Shown here piece by piece: positions 1-7,460 of a stretch of DNA of 50,595 nucleotides (position 1 is its first letter; each line of letters starts with the position of its first letter). Origin of the DNA: Aurantimonas coralicida (GTDB taxonomy: Bacteria > Pseudomonadota > Alphaproteobacteria > Rhizobiales > Rhizobiaceae); assembly GCA_011050685.1 (NCBI GenBank), contig DRFF01000159.1, forward strand, positions 1 through 50,595. Direction: 5' to 3'. Made by a program: the position numbers and the translations under genes. Below the pieces are notes generated by a model that had not been told where the DNA came from, did no database searches, and worked only from the letters and a program-made list of their open reading frames with translations.

Positions 1-291
1 CTTCGTCTTAAGACGCGGGAAAGTCGGTCGCCGCCAGGTCTGCAAATCGCAAAGCTTCTCCATCTTCACAAAAAAACCAGCCCATCACCAAAACGCCCCT
101 CGTGCCCACAAAGCCGAGGGGCGTTTTGCGTTTGAAAACTACGCTTTGCGTTCAAAAGAACGCCTTGCCCCACCCCACAAGGCAGCCGCCCCGTCCGCCG
201 CAAAGCCCCGCATCGCCCAAGACCAAGCGATCGGCAAGCGCGACGCGGCGCGGGAGCAACGCGGCAAACGCACAGCCAACCGCCAGACCCC
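1..291. other. Intergenic start of window, no gene called
   Basis: No convincing coding region is seen here. Bases 1-89 look like the 3' part of a transcript that enters from outside the window and ends at the hairpin at 90-127. I could not identify that transcript. Bases 128-291 are GC-rich with only weak short frames that lack ribosome binding sites and look like noise. Confidence 0.5.
90..127 (+). terminator. Strong intrinsic terminator, probably bidirectional
   Basis: A perfect 13-bp stem (AAAACGCCCCTCG at 90-102 pairing with 115-127) encloses a 12-nt loop. The A-tract on one side and T-tract on the other would let it work in both directions. On the plus strand it ends whatever gene or RNA lies left of the window; on the minus strand it lies about 165 nt past the pentapeptide-repeat gene. 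Confidence 0.8.
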
Positions 292-1017
292 TCATTCCAC
301 CGCGCAGGGCCACGCCGCCGGAGAAAACAGGCCAGCGGGAAGCCGCGTCGACGCATCGCCGCAGGCGATGTCGATCTGGCCCTGCTCCAGGCCGACTGCT
401 GCCGATAAATCGACGCCCTCCAGCCGGGTCAGAAACATGTAGGCGCCGGTGAAGTCCACCGGGCCTGAGAGGATGGCACCGCTGAAATCGGCGCGGGCAA
501 GAATGGCCAGTGGGTATACCGTGCCGGTCAGATTGGCCCCGGCGAAAATCGCGCGGCCCAGTTCGGCTTTCTCGAAACTGCTGCCGGTCAGGTCGGAATT
601 GCGGAAGTCCGCCCGTTGGAGTTCCGCGCTATGGAACGAGGCGCCGCGCGCGGAAAGACCCGAAAGGTTGGTTCGATAGCCTTCTACCTTGGTGAAATTG
701 GCCTTGTCGGCAACAGCGCCGGCGAGCGACGCGCGCACCAGCGCCGCCTTTTCCAGGTTTGACGATGCGAGCTTGGCGTTCCGCAGGTCGGTCTGGGTGA
801 AATCGGCTTTCTGAAGATTGGCGCCTTCGAGATTGGCGCCGGACAGAACCAGATTGCTGCGGTCGCACCCACTCCAATCGATCGCCGCCTTCGGCGAGGC
901 AGTGCACTCGGCGGCTCTTGCCGACGTCGTTGCGCCGGCGATGATCGCGGCGGCCAGGAACAGCGCCGATGCGGCGGATTTGGCGAAGACGCCAGAAGGC
1001 AAAACGGTCTTCGCCAT
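292..1017 (-). CDS. Secreted pentapeptide-repeat protein
   Basis: The protein starts with a Sec-type signal peptide (MAKTVLPSG..., hydrophobic core, then ATTSARA before AECTAS). It then runs through roughly 25 tandem five-residue units of the A(D/N)LXX type, such as GANLEGANLQKADF, about residues 50-205 of the 241-residue form. Such units stack into a right-handed quadrilateral beta-helix. The pattern fades near the C-terminus, where two Cys (IACGD and WPCAVE) may form a disulfide. A start 81 nt further upstream at 1098 is possible, but the start at 1017 gives a normal signal peptide. The family has no single function, and the sequence does not tell which one applies. It is transcribed alone, divergent from the acetamidase gene. 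Confidence 0.8.
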   Translation of the reverse strand: MAKTVLPSGVFAKSAASALFLAAAIIAGATTSARAAECTASPKAAIDWSGCDRSNLVLSGANLEGANLQKADFTQTDLRNAKLASSNLEKAALVRASLAGAVADKANFTKVEGYRTNLSGLSARGASFHSAELQRADFRNSDLTGSSFEKAELGRAIFAGANLTGTVYPLAILARADFSGAILSGPVDFTGAYMFLTRLEGVDLSAAVGLEQGQIDIACGDASTRLPAGLFSPAAWPCAVE

Positions 1018-1284
1018 GTGGGGTGCTCGCCTGCCGTCTTGAACAGTTACGGCGGGCTCGCCTTTCATCTCAAACCTCGATCTGTCGCGTTCCATCAATT
1101 CCTCCAGATGCCGCTATCATCGACAGGACTATCATCCCCATGGCGAGCCGAAGCAATCGCAAGGCTCGTACATCGACGGTGTTGACCTGCCGGTGGGCCC
1201 TGTGGCGAAGTGCGTCGGTCGTGCTAGCTTCAACGGGGAGCGGCCGCCACGTGCCGGGCGATTTGACGATCGAGGGAGCTTGAG

Positions 1285-2607
1285 ATGCTGGACATCACCA
1301 ATCCGACGAAGACAGCGCAACGCAGCGTCGTGGTGCAAGGCTTCACCAACAGCGTGCTCGACCCCAACCAGCCGATGCTCGGCCCAGTCGAGAACGGCGG
1401 AACGATCATCGCCAACACCGCGCCGGGCTGCTGGGGCCCGATGATCACCCCGCGGCTGCGCGGCGGCCATGAAGTCACCCAACCGGTCGAGATCGTGGGA
1501 GCCGAACCGGGCGACGGCGTCATCATCCGCATCCGCGACATCAGCGTGACCTCGATCGCCACCGCGTCCGGTCACGACAGTTCGCCGGAAGGCTTTTGCC
1601 TCGGCGACCCCTATGTCGCGGCGCGCTGCCCCACCTGCGACACGATCTGGCCCGAGACCCATGTCGAGGGGATCGGCGGCGACGCGATCAAATGCGATGC
1701 CTGCGGCAACACGGTGAAGCCGTTCGAGATCGTGCACGGCTATACGGTGGTGTTCGACGAAACCCGCCATGTCGGGGTGACGATGCCCAAGCAGGCGGCC
1801 GAGACCATCGCGCGCGACGCCCATCATTATGCCGCGCTGCCGGATCAGTCGGTGCAGCACCCGATCCTGACCTATGCGCCTTCGGATATGCCGGCGGTGA
1901 TGGTGCGCATGCGCCCCTTCCTCGGGCAACTGGGCACCACGCCCTCGATGCCGCTGCCCGATTCCCACAATGCCGGCGATTTCGGCGCCTTTCTCGTCGG
2001 CGCCCCGCATGCTTACGGCATCACCGCCGAGCAATTGGCCGAACACAAGACCGACGGGCACATGGACATCGACGCGGTGCGCCCCGGCGCAGTGCTGGTC
2101 GCGCCGGTCAAGGTGAAGGGCGCCGGCGTCTATATGGGCGACATGCATGCCGCCCAGGGCGACGGCGAGATCGCCGGCCACACGATGGATGTCTCGGGCA
2201 GCGTCACGCTGCAGGTCGAGGTGCTGAAAGACTATCCGATCGACGGACCGGTGCTGTTTCCGCTCCTCGAGGATCTGCCGCCGCTGGCCCGGCCCTTCTC
2301 GGAAGCCGAGCGCGCCAAGGCGCTGCGGCTGGCCAAGACCTGGAAAATCGAACAGCTCGAGAACTCGGCGCCGATTTCGGTGATCGGCACGGCGCCGACT
2401 TTGAATGAAGCGATCGAGAACGGGCTGGTGCGTGCGGCCAAGCTGCTGGACATGACCGTGCCGGAGGTGCGCAACCGCGCGACGATCAACGGCGCGATCG
2501 AGATCGGCCGCGCGCCGGGGGTGATTCAGGTGACCTTCCTGGCGCCGCTGGACCGGCTCGACAAGGTCGGCCTGGGCGATATCGCGCGGGCGCAATACGA
2601 TCTCTGA
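1285..2607 (+). CDS. Acetamidase/formamidase family amidohydrolase
   Basis: This 440-residue protein matches the acetamidase/formamidase (FmdA/AmdA) family, which hydrolyses formamide or short aliphatic amides to the acid plus ammonia. Family features are the GGHEVTQPVEI and EPGDGVIIRI segments near the N-terminus, the PSMPLPDSHNAGDFGAFLVG region and YMGDMHAAQGDGEIAGHTMD, which carries the conserved metal-site His and Asp residues. A four-Cys insert (CPTC at 115-118 and CDAC at 137-140) looks like a small zinc ribbon. The ATG follows GAGGGAGCTTGAG, a good ribosome binding site. It stands alone, so the true substrate is not indicated by its neighbours. Confidence 0.88.
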   Translation: MLDITNPTKTAQRSVVVQGFTNSVLDPNQPMLGPVENGGTIIANTAPGCWGPMITPRLRGGHEVTQPVEIVGAEPGDGVIIRIRDISVTSIATASGHDSSPEGFCLGDPYVAARCPTCDTIWPETHVEGIGGDAIKCDACGNTVKPFEIVHGYTVVFDETRHVGVTMPKQAAETIARDAHHYAALPDQSVQHPILTYAPSDMPAVMVRMRPFLGQLGTTPSMPLPDSHNAGDFGAFLVGAPHAYGITAEQLAEHKTDGHMDIDAVRPGAVLVAPVKVKGAGVYMGDMHAAQGDGEIAGHTMDVSGSVTLQVEVLKDYPIDGPVLFPLLEDLPPLARPFSEAERAKALRLAKTWKIEQLENSAPISVIGTAPTLNEAIENGLVRAAKLLDMTVPEVRNRATINGAIEIGRAPGVIQVTFLAPLDRLDKVGLGDIARAQYDL

Positions 2608-2616
2608 CAGATCTGG

Positions 2617-2645
2617 CCGGCGCGGGCGATCGCGGCCCGCGCCGG
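2617..2645 (+). terminator. GC-rich hairpin after the amidase gene
   Basis: An 11-bp perfect stem (CCGGCGCGGGC at 2617-2627 with its complement at 2635-2645) begins 10 nt after the stop codon. There is no T-run, so it may be a weak terminator or simply protect the 3' end of the mRNA. Confidence 0.45.
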
Positions 2646-2790
2646 GCGACCACCCCCGAGCCCTCCGCGGCGATGGCTGCGATGCGCTTGGAAGGGCACA
2701 GATGCTCCGGCCTCGGACGGATGGCGTTTAACAGCCCATGGCTTTGCCGCCCGCGACGGGCCAGAAAAACGTACAAAATTGAAGAAAAAA

Positions 2791-2880
2791 TGGCGGAGAG
2801 AGAGGGATTCGAACCCTCGATACGGTCTCCCGTATACACACTTTCCAGGCGTGCGCCTTCAACCACTCGGCCACCTCTCC
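2791..2880 (-). tRNA. tRNA-Ser (GGA anticodon)
   Basis: Read on the minus strand, the sequence begins GGAGAGGTGGCCGAGTGG and ends in TCCGCCA. It has a 7-bp acceptor stem (GGAGAGG with the complementary 3' part), a D-loop, the anticodon GGA in the loop CTGGAAA, the long variable arm typical of class II serine tRNAs, and the T-arm GGTTCGAATCC. The CCA end is encoded. The length of 90 nt fits tRNA-Ser. It reads UCC and UCU codons. A T-rich stretch directly downstream (ATTTTTTC) would end transcription. Confidence 0.96.
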
Positions 2881-3234
2881 GTGCATTCGAGCCGAAAAGC
2901 GGGAGGTTGCGTCCCGCTCTCGTCGCCTCTCGGCAACGACATCCCTCTCCGGAATTCATCCGCGCCGGACAGACCGGCGAAGCGAAACGCCGGGGTCGAT
3001 GCCCTGTCTCGAACAGCCGCGGACTATAGCCAGAACGCTCCGCGGTTCAACCCGCGAATTCAGCAAACTTCCGGGCTGGTCGCAAGGGCGCTACATTGCC
3101 GCCGACGGGGGCAATCCCCACATGGTATCCAAGCAGGTGACGGCGGTCCCGCGGCCATTTTGATCTCTGCAGAGACAGAGGGCGGCGCCGTGGCGCGACG
3201 GGTCGCCAGATAACAGGATGGGAGCGACAGGTTC
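2881..3234. other. 354-bp intergenic stretch between tRNA-Ser and a small membrane protein gene
   Basis: No supported gene. It holds the upstream region of the tRNA on the minus strand, including the candidate promoter at 3023-3050, and the leader of the plus-strand gene starting at 3235. Open frames crossing it also run through the tRNA and are spurious. Confidence 0.5.
3023..3050 (-). promoter_or_regulatory. Candidate sigma70-type promoter for tRNA-Ser
   Basis: On the minus strand TTGAAC (3045-3050) is followed after 16 nt by TATAGT (3023-3028), close to the -35/-10 consensus. The predicted transcription start would lie about 135 nt before the mature tRNA, which is long but possible with 5' processing. 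Confidence 0.35.
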
Positions 3235-3528
3235 ATGCGGTTTTTGGTGCGTCTGATCGGCAGCCTCCTGTTGGCCATCGCCGTCGTGTTCGCCGTCGGC
3301 GACATCGCCCGCTCGCTCGCCGATCAGGCGACGCGTCTGGTGAGCGTGACGGAGGCGCTGGCGATGATGGGCGGGAGCCTGGAGCCATCCGGTGTCCAGA
3401 GCGCGACGGTGGCCGCCATGCTCGCCGAGATCGGCCGCTGGTCGGTTTCGATCAGCGCCGGTGTCGCGGGCCTCGTCCTGCTGCTCGCCGGCAGCGAGCG
3501 CAAGACGCGCCGCCGCCTGGTCCGCTGA
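3235..3528 (+). CDS. Small membrane protein of unknown function
   Basis: A 97-residue protein with two predicted membrane segments (about residues 4-24 and 68-86) and a basic C-terminal tail ([10 protein letters not shown]), which the positive-inside rule places in the cytoplasm. The middle part is soluble and Ala/Met-rich. I recognise no named family. It precedes msrA by 44 nt on the same strand and may share its transcript, but nothing in the sequence ties it to methionine repair. Confidence 0.6.
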   Translation: MRFLVRLIGSLLLAIAVVFAVGDIARSLADQATRLVSVTEALAMMGGSLEPSGVQSATVAAMLAEIGRWSVSISAGVAGLVLLLAGSERKTRRRLVR

Positions 3529-3572
3529 CGCCCAGTCCGCTGGCGCCTTGGGCGCCGAACAAGGAGTCATTC

Positions 3573-4244
3573 ATGTATATTCTCGATATGTTTTCCAAGA
3601 AGATGAAGCTGCCGGTGGGCGGAGAGGCGCTGCCGGGACGGGCCGAGCCGATCGAGACCGCAGAGACCCATTTCGTCAACGGCCACCCATTGAAGCCGCC
3701 CTTTCCCGAGGGGCTGGAAATGGCGATCTTCGGCATGGGCTGCTTCTGGGGCGTGGAGCGGAAGTTCTGGCAGCTGCCCGGCGTCCATGTAACGGCGGCG
3801 GGCTATGCGGCCGGGGCGACGCCGAACCCGACCTATCAGGAAGTCTGCACCGGCCAGACCGGGCAGAACGAGGTGGTGCTGGTCGTGTTCGACCCGGCAG
3901 TGGTCTCGTATGACAGCCTGCTGACGACATTCTGGGAAGGTCACGACCCGACGCAAGGGATGCGCCAGGGCAACGACATGGGCACGCAGTATCGCTCCGG
4001 CATCTACACAGCCTCGCAGGCGCAGTTCGATGCCGCGACCGCGTCGCGAGCGGCCTATCAACAGGCGCTCGCCAAGGCTGGGCACAAGGGCACGATCACC
4101 ACCGAGATCGCGCCCGCGACCGAATTCTATTACGCCGAGGGCTACCACCAGCAATATCTCGCCAAGAACCCGAGCGGCTATTGCGGCGTCGGCGGCACCG
4201 GAATCTGCTGCCCCATCGGGCTGAAGACCGAGGCGGCGGAATAG
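3573..4244 (+). CDS. msrA: Peptide methionine-S-sulfoxide reductase MsrA
   Basis: MsrA reduces the S-epimer of methionine sulfoxide in proteins and free methionine, using thioredoxin to reset its cysteines. The catalytic motif GCFWG is at residues 56-60 with nucleophile Cys57. The conserved [21 protein letters not shown] and [14 protein letters not shown] segments follow. Resolving cysteines are at the C-terminus (Cys204 in SGYCG and Cys212/213 in GICCP). At 223 residues it has the usual length, with an N-terminal extension of about 45 residues common in alphaproteobacteria. No signal peptide is visible, so it should be cytoplasmic. The ATG follows AAGGAG by eight bases. Confidence 0.95.
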   Translation: MYILDMFSKKMKLPVGGEALPGRAEPIETAETHFVNGHPLKPPFPEGLEMAIFGMGCFWGVERKFWQLPGVHVTAAGYAAGATPNPTYQEVCTGQTGQNEVVLVVFDPAVVSYDSLLTTFWEGHDPTQGMRQGNDMGTQYRSGIYTASQAQFDAATASRAAYQQALAKAGHKGTITTEIAPATEFYYAEGYHQQYLAKNPSGYCGVGGTGICCPIGLKTEAAE

Positions 4245-4340
4245 CACTCCCTGCGGCGAGACATCGGCGGAAAAGGCAGGGTGATATCAAACGCGGATGA
4301 GCCCGTTTTCCATCGTCGCGGATTTCAGATGATTCTCGGC

Positions 4341-4376
4341 GCGGGCCGTGCCAGTCTCATGGCAGGCACGGCCCGC
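4341..4376 (+). terminator. Hairpin after msrA
   Basis: A perfect 12-bp stem (GCGGGCCGTGCC at 4341-4352 with 4365-4376) around a 12-nt loop, followed by CTTG. The stem is strong but there is no T-run. It lies about 100 nt beyond msrA and probably limits read-through into bmpA. Confidence 0.5.
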
Positions 4377-4398
4377 CTTGCGGCGCCGTGGCGTCCCG

Positions 4399-4419
4399 CC
4401 GCCGACAATCGGCGGTTTT
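4399..4419 (+). terminator. Short terminator or attenuator just before bmpA
   Basis: A 7-bp stem (CCGCCGA / TCGGCGG) with a three-base loop and TTTT directly after it, 36 nt upstream of the bmpA start. It could be a second terminator for msrA or, if the bmpA promoter lies upstream of it, an attenuator in the bmpA leader. The sequence does not decide between these. Confidence 0.45.
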
Positions 4420-4454
4420 GAGACCCATCATCTGCAACAGGGATCGGACACTCC

Positions 4455-5450
4455 ATGAAACAGTTCCTGGCCGGACTCCTCGCCACCTCCCTCCTGTCGA
4501 TTACCGCAGCGTCGGCCGAAGAATTCGCCCCGGCGATCCTCTACGACCTCGGCGGAAAATTCGACAAATCCTTCAACGAGGGCGCCTATGACGGCGCGGA
4601 GAAATACAAGGCCGACACCGGCACCGAATACCGCGAATTCGAGATCGTCAACGACGCCCAGCGCGAGCAGGCGCTGCGCCGCTTCGCCCGCGACGGAGCG
4701 AACCCGATCATCTCCGTCGGCTTCAGCCAGGCCGCAGCGCTGGAAGCGGTGGCGAAGGAATATCCGGACACGAAATTCGCCATCATCGACGCCGTCGTAG
4801 AGGCGCCGAACGTGCAATCGATCCTGTTCAAGGAGGAAGAGGGCTCCTATCTCGTCGGCATCCTCGCGGCGATGAAGTCGGAGACCGGCACCGTCGGCTT
4901 CGTCGGTGGCATGGACATCCCGCTGATCTCCAAATTCGCCTGCGGCTACAAGGGTGGCGTCAAGTCGGTCTCCGCCGACGCCAAGGTCATCGAGAACATG
5001 ACCGGCAGCACCGGCGCGGCCTGGAACGATCCGGTGCGCGGCGGCGAGCTGGCGAAGTCCCAGATCGACCAGGGCGCCGACGTCGTCTTCCACGCCGCCG
5101 GGGGGACCGGCATCGGCGTGATGCAGGCGGCCGCGGACGCCGGCAAATACGGCATCGGGGTCGATTCCAACCAGAACGGCCTGTTTCCGGGCAAGGTGCT
5201 GACCTCGATGGTCAAGCGCGTTGACAACGCCGTCTATTCGACCTTCGAGGACGCGGCGAAGGGGAATTGGAAGGCGGGCACCGTCACGCTCGGGCTGGAA
5301 CAGGATGGCGTCGGCTACGCCATGGACGAGAACAACGCCGAGCTCGTCACCGAGGAGATGAAGGCCGCGGCCGAAGCGGCCAAGGCGAAGATCATCGCCG
5401 GCGAGATCGAGGTCCACGACTACTCGACGGATTCGGCCTGCCCTTACTGA
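4455..5450 (+). CDS. bmpA: BmpA/Med family periplasmic nucleoside-binding protein
   Basis: This is the substrate-binding component of a nucleoside ABC importer of the BmpA (PnrA-like) family. The protein has a Sec signal peptide with likely cleavage after SITAASA, then the family segments LYDLGGKFDKSFNEGAYDGAE, where the DKSFN motif forms part of the purine pocket, ISVGFSQAAALE, FKEEEGSYLVGILAA, GFVGGMDIPLISKFACGYKGG and GVDSNQNG. Gram-positive relatives are lipoproteins; this one has no lipobox and should be soluble in the periplasm. The matching ATPase and permeases lie at 8296-12380, separated by the nucleoside hydrolase and unrelated genes. It is followed by a clear terminator, so it is probably made in excess from its own transcript. 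Confidence 0.9.
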   Translation: MKQFLAGLLATSLLSITAASAEEFAPAILYDLGGKFDKSFNEGAYDGAEKYKADTGTEYREFEIVNDAQREQALRRFARDGANPIISVGFSQAAALEAVAKEYPDTKFAIIDAVVEAPNVQSILFKEEEGSYLVGILAAMKSETGTVGFVGGMDIPLISKFACGYKGGVKSVSADAKVIENMTGSTGAAWNDPVRGGELAKSQIDQGADVVFHAAGGTGIGVMQAAADAGKYGIGVDSNQNGLFPGKVLTSMVKRVDNAVYSTFEDAAKGNWKAGTVTLGLEQDGVGYAMDENNAELVTEEMKAAAEAAKAKIIAGEIEVHDYSTDSACPY

Positions 5451-5474
5451 GACGGCGCGAAACCCAACAAGGCG

Positions 5475-5501
5475 AGGCGTCCCTTCCGGGACGCCTTTTT
5501 T
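5475..5501 (+). terminator. Intrinsic terminator of bmpA
   Basis: A perfect 9-bp stem (AGGCGTCCC / GGGACGCCT) with loop TTCC and a run of T, 24 nt after the bmpA stop. Confidence 0.88.
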
Positions 5502-5623
5502 CTGCGGTGCCTGGCCGCACCGCGCCGACCGTGTGCGAAGCAGCCCGGCACCCACCCAAGCTCTTTCTGCGCGACGATCCCAATGATATCGGGACGCGGA
5601 ACAACGCGCTGGAGTGACGTCGC

Positions 5624-6565
5624 ATGGCCGAAAAAGTGATCTTCGATACCGATCCGGGACAGGACGACGCGGTGGCGATCCTGACCGCGCTGGCCTCGCC
5701 CGACGAGATCGACATCCTCGGCATCGTCACCGTCGCGGGCAACATCCCGCTGCACCACACCACCCGCAACGCGCTGCGGCTCCTGGAACTCGCCGGGCGG
5801 ACCGAGGTGCCGGTCCACGCCGGATGCGAGCGGCCGATGCTGCGCAATCTGGTCACCGCCGAGCATGTCCACGGACCGACCGGGCTGGACGGACCGGACC
5901 TGCCGGAGCCGAAACTGACCGCCCGGGATGCTCACGGCGTCGACTTTCTGATCGAGACGATCCGCGCGCATCCGCCCGGCACGATCCGGCTTCTGGCGCT
6001 CGGGCCGCTGACCAACGTCGCCATTGCCATGATCAAGGCGCCGGACATCGCGGCGCGGCTGCAGGACATCGTCTTGATGGGCGGCGGCTGTTTCGAGGGG
6101 GGCAACATCACCCCGGCGGCCGAGTTCAACATCTTCGTCGACCCGGAGGCGGCGGCGATCGTCTTTGCCAGCGGCGTGGCGATCACGGTGCTGCCGCTCG
6201 ACGTGACCCACCAGATGCGCTCGACCCGGTCGCGGATTGCCGCCTTCGGCGATCTCGGCAACCGGTCGGGCGCGGCGGTGGCGGCGATGCTCGGCTTTTC
6301 GGAACGATTCGACGTGGAGAAATACAACTGGGAGGGCGCGCCGCTGCACGACCCTTGCGTCACCGCCTTCGTGCTCAAGCCGGAGATCTTTACCAGCCGG
6401 TCGGTCAATGTGGCGATCGAAACCGCCAGCCCGCTGACGCGGGGCATGACGGTCTGCGATTACTGGGGCGTCACCGACCGGCCGAAAAACGCCGTCTGGG
6501 TGCGTTCCGGCGATTCCGACGCCTATTTTGCGCTGCTGACCGAACGGATTGCCCGGCTTCCGTAG
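5624..6565 (+). CDS. Inosine/uridine-preferring nucleoside hydrolase
   Basis: Nucleoside hydrolases split ribonucleosides irreversibly into base and ribose. The calcium-binding N-terminal motif DTDPGQDDA is at residues 8-16, with Asp8, Asp10, Asp14 and Asp15. The family also shows RLLALGPLTNVA, IVLMGGG, PAAEFNIFVDPEAA and the late His-Asp pair in PLHDPC. The length of 313 residues is normal. No signal peptide is present, so it acts in the cytoplasm on imported nucleosides. It sits between bmpA and the transporter operon, and is followed by a terminator at 6617-6640. Base specificity cannot be read from the sequence. Confidence 0.92.
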   Translation: MAEKVIFDTDPGQDDAVAILTALASPDEIDILGIVTVAGNIPLHHTTRNALRLLELAGRTEVPVHAGCERPMLRNLVTAEHVHGPTGLDGPDLPEPKLTARDAHGVDFLIETIRAHPPGTIRLLALGPLTNVAIAMIKAPDIAARLQDIVLMGGGCFEGGNITPAAEFNIFVDPEAAAIVFASGVAITVLPLDVTHQMRSTRSRIAAFGDLGNRSGAAVAAMLGFSERFDVEKYNWEGAPLHDPCVTAFVLKPEIFTSRSVNVAIETASPLTRGMTVCDYWGVTDRPKNAVWVRSGDSDAYFALLTERIARLP

Positions 6566-6616
6566 GGGAGCTCTGTCCGGCGACGCTTTGGCGGTTCGAA
6601 CGGCTTGGAGTGACAA

Positions 6617-6640
6617 TGCCGGGCGGTTTCCCGCCCGGCA
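6617..6640 (+). terminator. Shared terminator between convergent genes
   Basis: A perfect 10-bp stem (TGCCGGGCGG / CCGCCCGGCA) with loop TTTC between the plus-strand nucleoside hydrolase and the minus-strand YjzC-like gene. The symmetric stem could serve both, though T-runs are short. Confidence 0.65.
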
Positions 6641-6650
6641 CCACTATTCA

Positions 6651-6833
6651 TCAGCGGTGTTTGGTTGGGTCGACCAGACGGTAGCGCTGCCCCGTCTTTT
6701 CAGAAGGAGGCAATGGTTCTCCCTTCACGACCGTCCGTTCAACGCCTGTCTTTCCGCCGCGCGGACCCTCGATCCCGTATTGGCCGGATCGCGGGGCCTT
6801 CTGCCCAGGCTTATAGGTCGGGTCATTAGGCAT
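6651..6833 (-). CDS. Small YjzC-like protein
   Basis: A 60-residue protein (MPNDPTYKPGQKAPRSG...) with the segments GPRGGKTG, RTVVKGEPLPP and YRLVDPTKH. These resemble a family of tiny basic proteins related to Bacillus YjzC, of unknown function. An upstream ATG at 6878 would lie inside the preceding gene, so the start at 6833 is preferred; there it overlaps the stop of the HTH gene by eight bases (ATGCCTAA), suggesting coupled translation. It has no membrane segment and no Cys. The family assignment rests on remembered motif similarity only. Confidence 0.65.
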   Translation of the reverse strand: MPNDPTYKPGQKAPRSGQYGIEGPRGGKTGVERTVVKGEPLPPSEKTGQRYRLVDPTKHR

Positions 6834-7017
6834 GAGACGGACTCCCCGCTGGAGGAACCTCGGCAAAGCGGTGGCCATTCACGACCTCGGAAATCCTGCC
6901 CTGATTGATCCCGCCGAGGCGGGCCGCAATCTGAGCCTGATTCATATCCGTGCTTTCCCAGAGAAACTTGATCTCTGCGGCCAATTCCGGTGAGAGCGAT
7001 GGACTCTTGCCACGCAT
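6826..7017 (-). CDS. Small helix-turn-helix protein
   Basis: This 63-residue protein begins MRGKSPSLSPELAAEI and holds a helix-turn-helix-like stretch, MNQAQIAARLGGINQGRISEV, at about residues 25-45. The alternating pattern, with Ala-Arg-Leu-Gly at the turn and a recognition-helix-like NQGRISEVVNG, is typical of small DNA-binding proteins. An upstream start at 7095 would add 26 low-quality residues, and the ATG at 7017 has the purine-rich GAAAGGA about eight bases ahead. Its downstream partner is the YjzC-like gene, which overlaps it. Target sites are unknown; autoregulation is plausible but not shown. Confidence 0.68.
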   Translation of the reverse strand: MRGKSPSLSPELAAEIKFLWESTDMNQAQIAARLGGINQGRISEVVNGHRFAEVPPAGSPSHA

Positions 7018-7044
7018 GAAATGCGTCCTTTCAAGCGGCTGCCG

Positions 7045-7179
7045 TTGAAAAGAAGCCTTGGACGCTGTAGTGCTGTAGCTGTTCAGACCAAGCATACGGC
7101 GGCAGTTGAGGCGGCATGTGCCGCTTCATTACCCCAACTAGCAAAGGCGAGTCCGCTTAACTGCGGCCTCGCCTTTTTT
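7045..7179 (+). ncRNA. Candidate small RNA with terminator
   Basis: A promoter-like pair (TTGAAA at 7045-7050, 17-nt spacer, TAGTGC at 7068-7073) is followed by a hairpin (GCGGCA 7111-7116 with TGCCGC 7119-7124, closed further out by AGTTG 7104-7108 with CAACT 7135-7139) and then a strong intrinsic terminator. No open frame with a ribosome binding site is present. The -10 is poor, so expression is uncertain; it could instead be the 3' end of another transcript. Confidence 0.35.
7143..7179 (+). terminator. Strong plus-strand terminator with no annotated upstream gene
   Basis: A 9-bp stem (AAAGGCGAG 7143-7151 with CTCGCCTTT 7168-7176) extended inside by TCCGC/GCGG pairing, followed by a T-run on the plus strand only. 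The nearest plus-strand gene upstream ends at 6565 and has its own terminator. Confidence 0.75.
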
Positions 7180-7262
7180 GTATGGGGGCAGCAACGCTTA
7201 TGCAAGTTGCTTTGGAAGACTTTCGTCCAAATCGGTAGCTCGGAGCCAAGGTCCCAGGGCGT

Positions 7263-7292
7263 CACGTGTTCTGACCAATGTCAGTACACGTG
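7263..7292. repeat. Inverted repeat with CACGTG ends
   Basis: CACGTGTTCTGAC (7263-7275) and GTCAGTACACGTG (7280-7292) are complementary at 12 of 13 positions around the loop CAAT. There is no T-run on either side. It lies downstream of slyX and could be an operator, a processing signal or a remnant of a larger element. Confidence 0.6.
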
Positions 7293-7460
7293 TCGTCCCG
7301 GAAAATCTAGACTGAACCCCAAAAAATATTTTCGCCAATGACTTCCCGGAGCCGAGCAACGCATCAAACCTCATATCCGCCCCGCGAATCAATGCCGTTA
7401 GGAGGGGAGAAATGAGCAAAATGCCTGCAAGTTCCCTGAAATCTTCGTCGAGCCTCCCCC

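Larger units (their letters stand above)
7018..7460. other. 443-bp region without protein genes, with several structures
   Basis: No supported protein gene lies between the HTH gene and slyX. The region holds a candidate small RNA on the plus strand (about 7045-7179), ending in a strong terminator, and a 13-bp inverted repeat at 7263-7292. An open minus-strand frame crosses 7198-7461 beyond slyX but lacks a convincing start and family. Confidence 0.55.

Noticed and set aside
1..89. Possible 4.5S/SRP RNA or tmRNA tail at the window start
   Set aside because: The stretch is too short and I could match it to no RNA family.
1132..2595. Long minus-strand frame opposite the amidase gene
   Set aside because: Arg/His/Asp-rich translation typical of the antisense of a GC-rich gene; the opposite frame has clear family motifs.
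2673..3213. Open frames across the tRNA-Ser gene
   Set aside because: They run through a clear tRNA and show no protein motif.
4245..4454. Purine riboswitch ahead of bmpA
   Set aside because: No conserved junction sequences; only simple hairpins are present.
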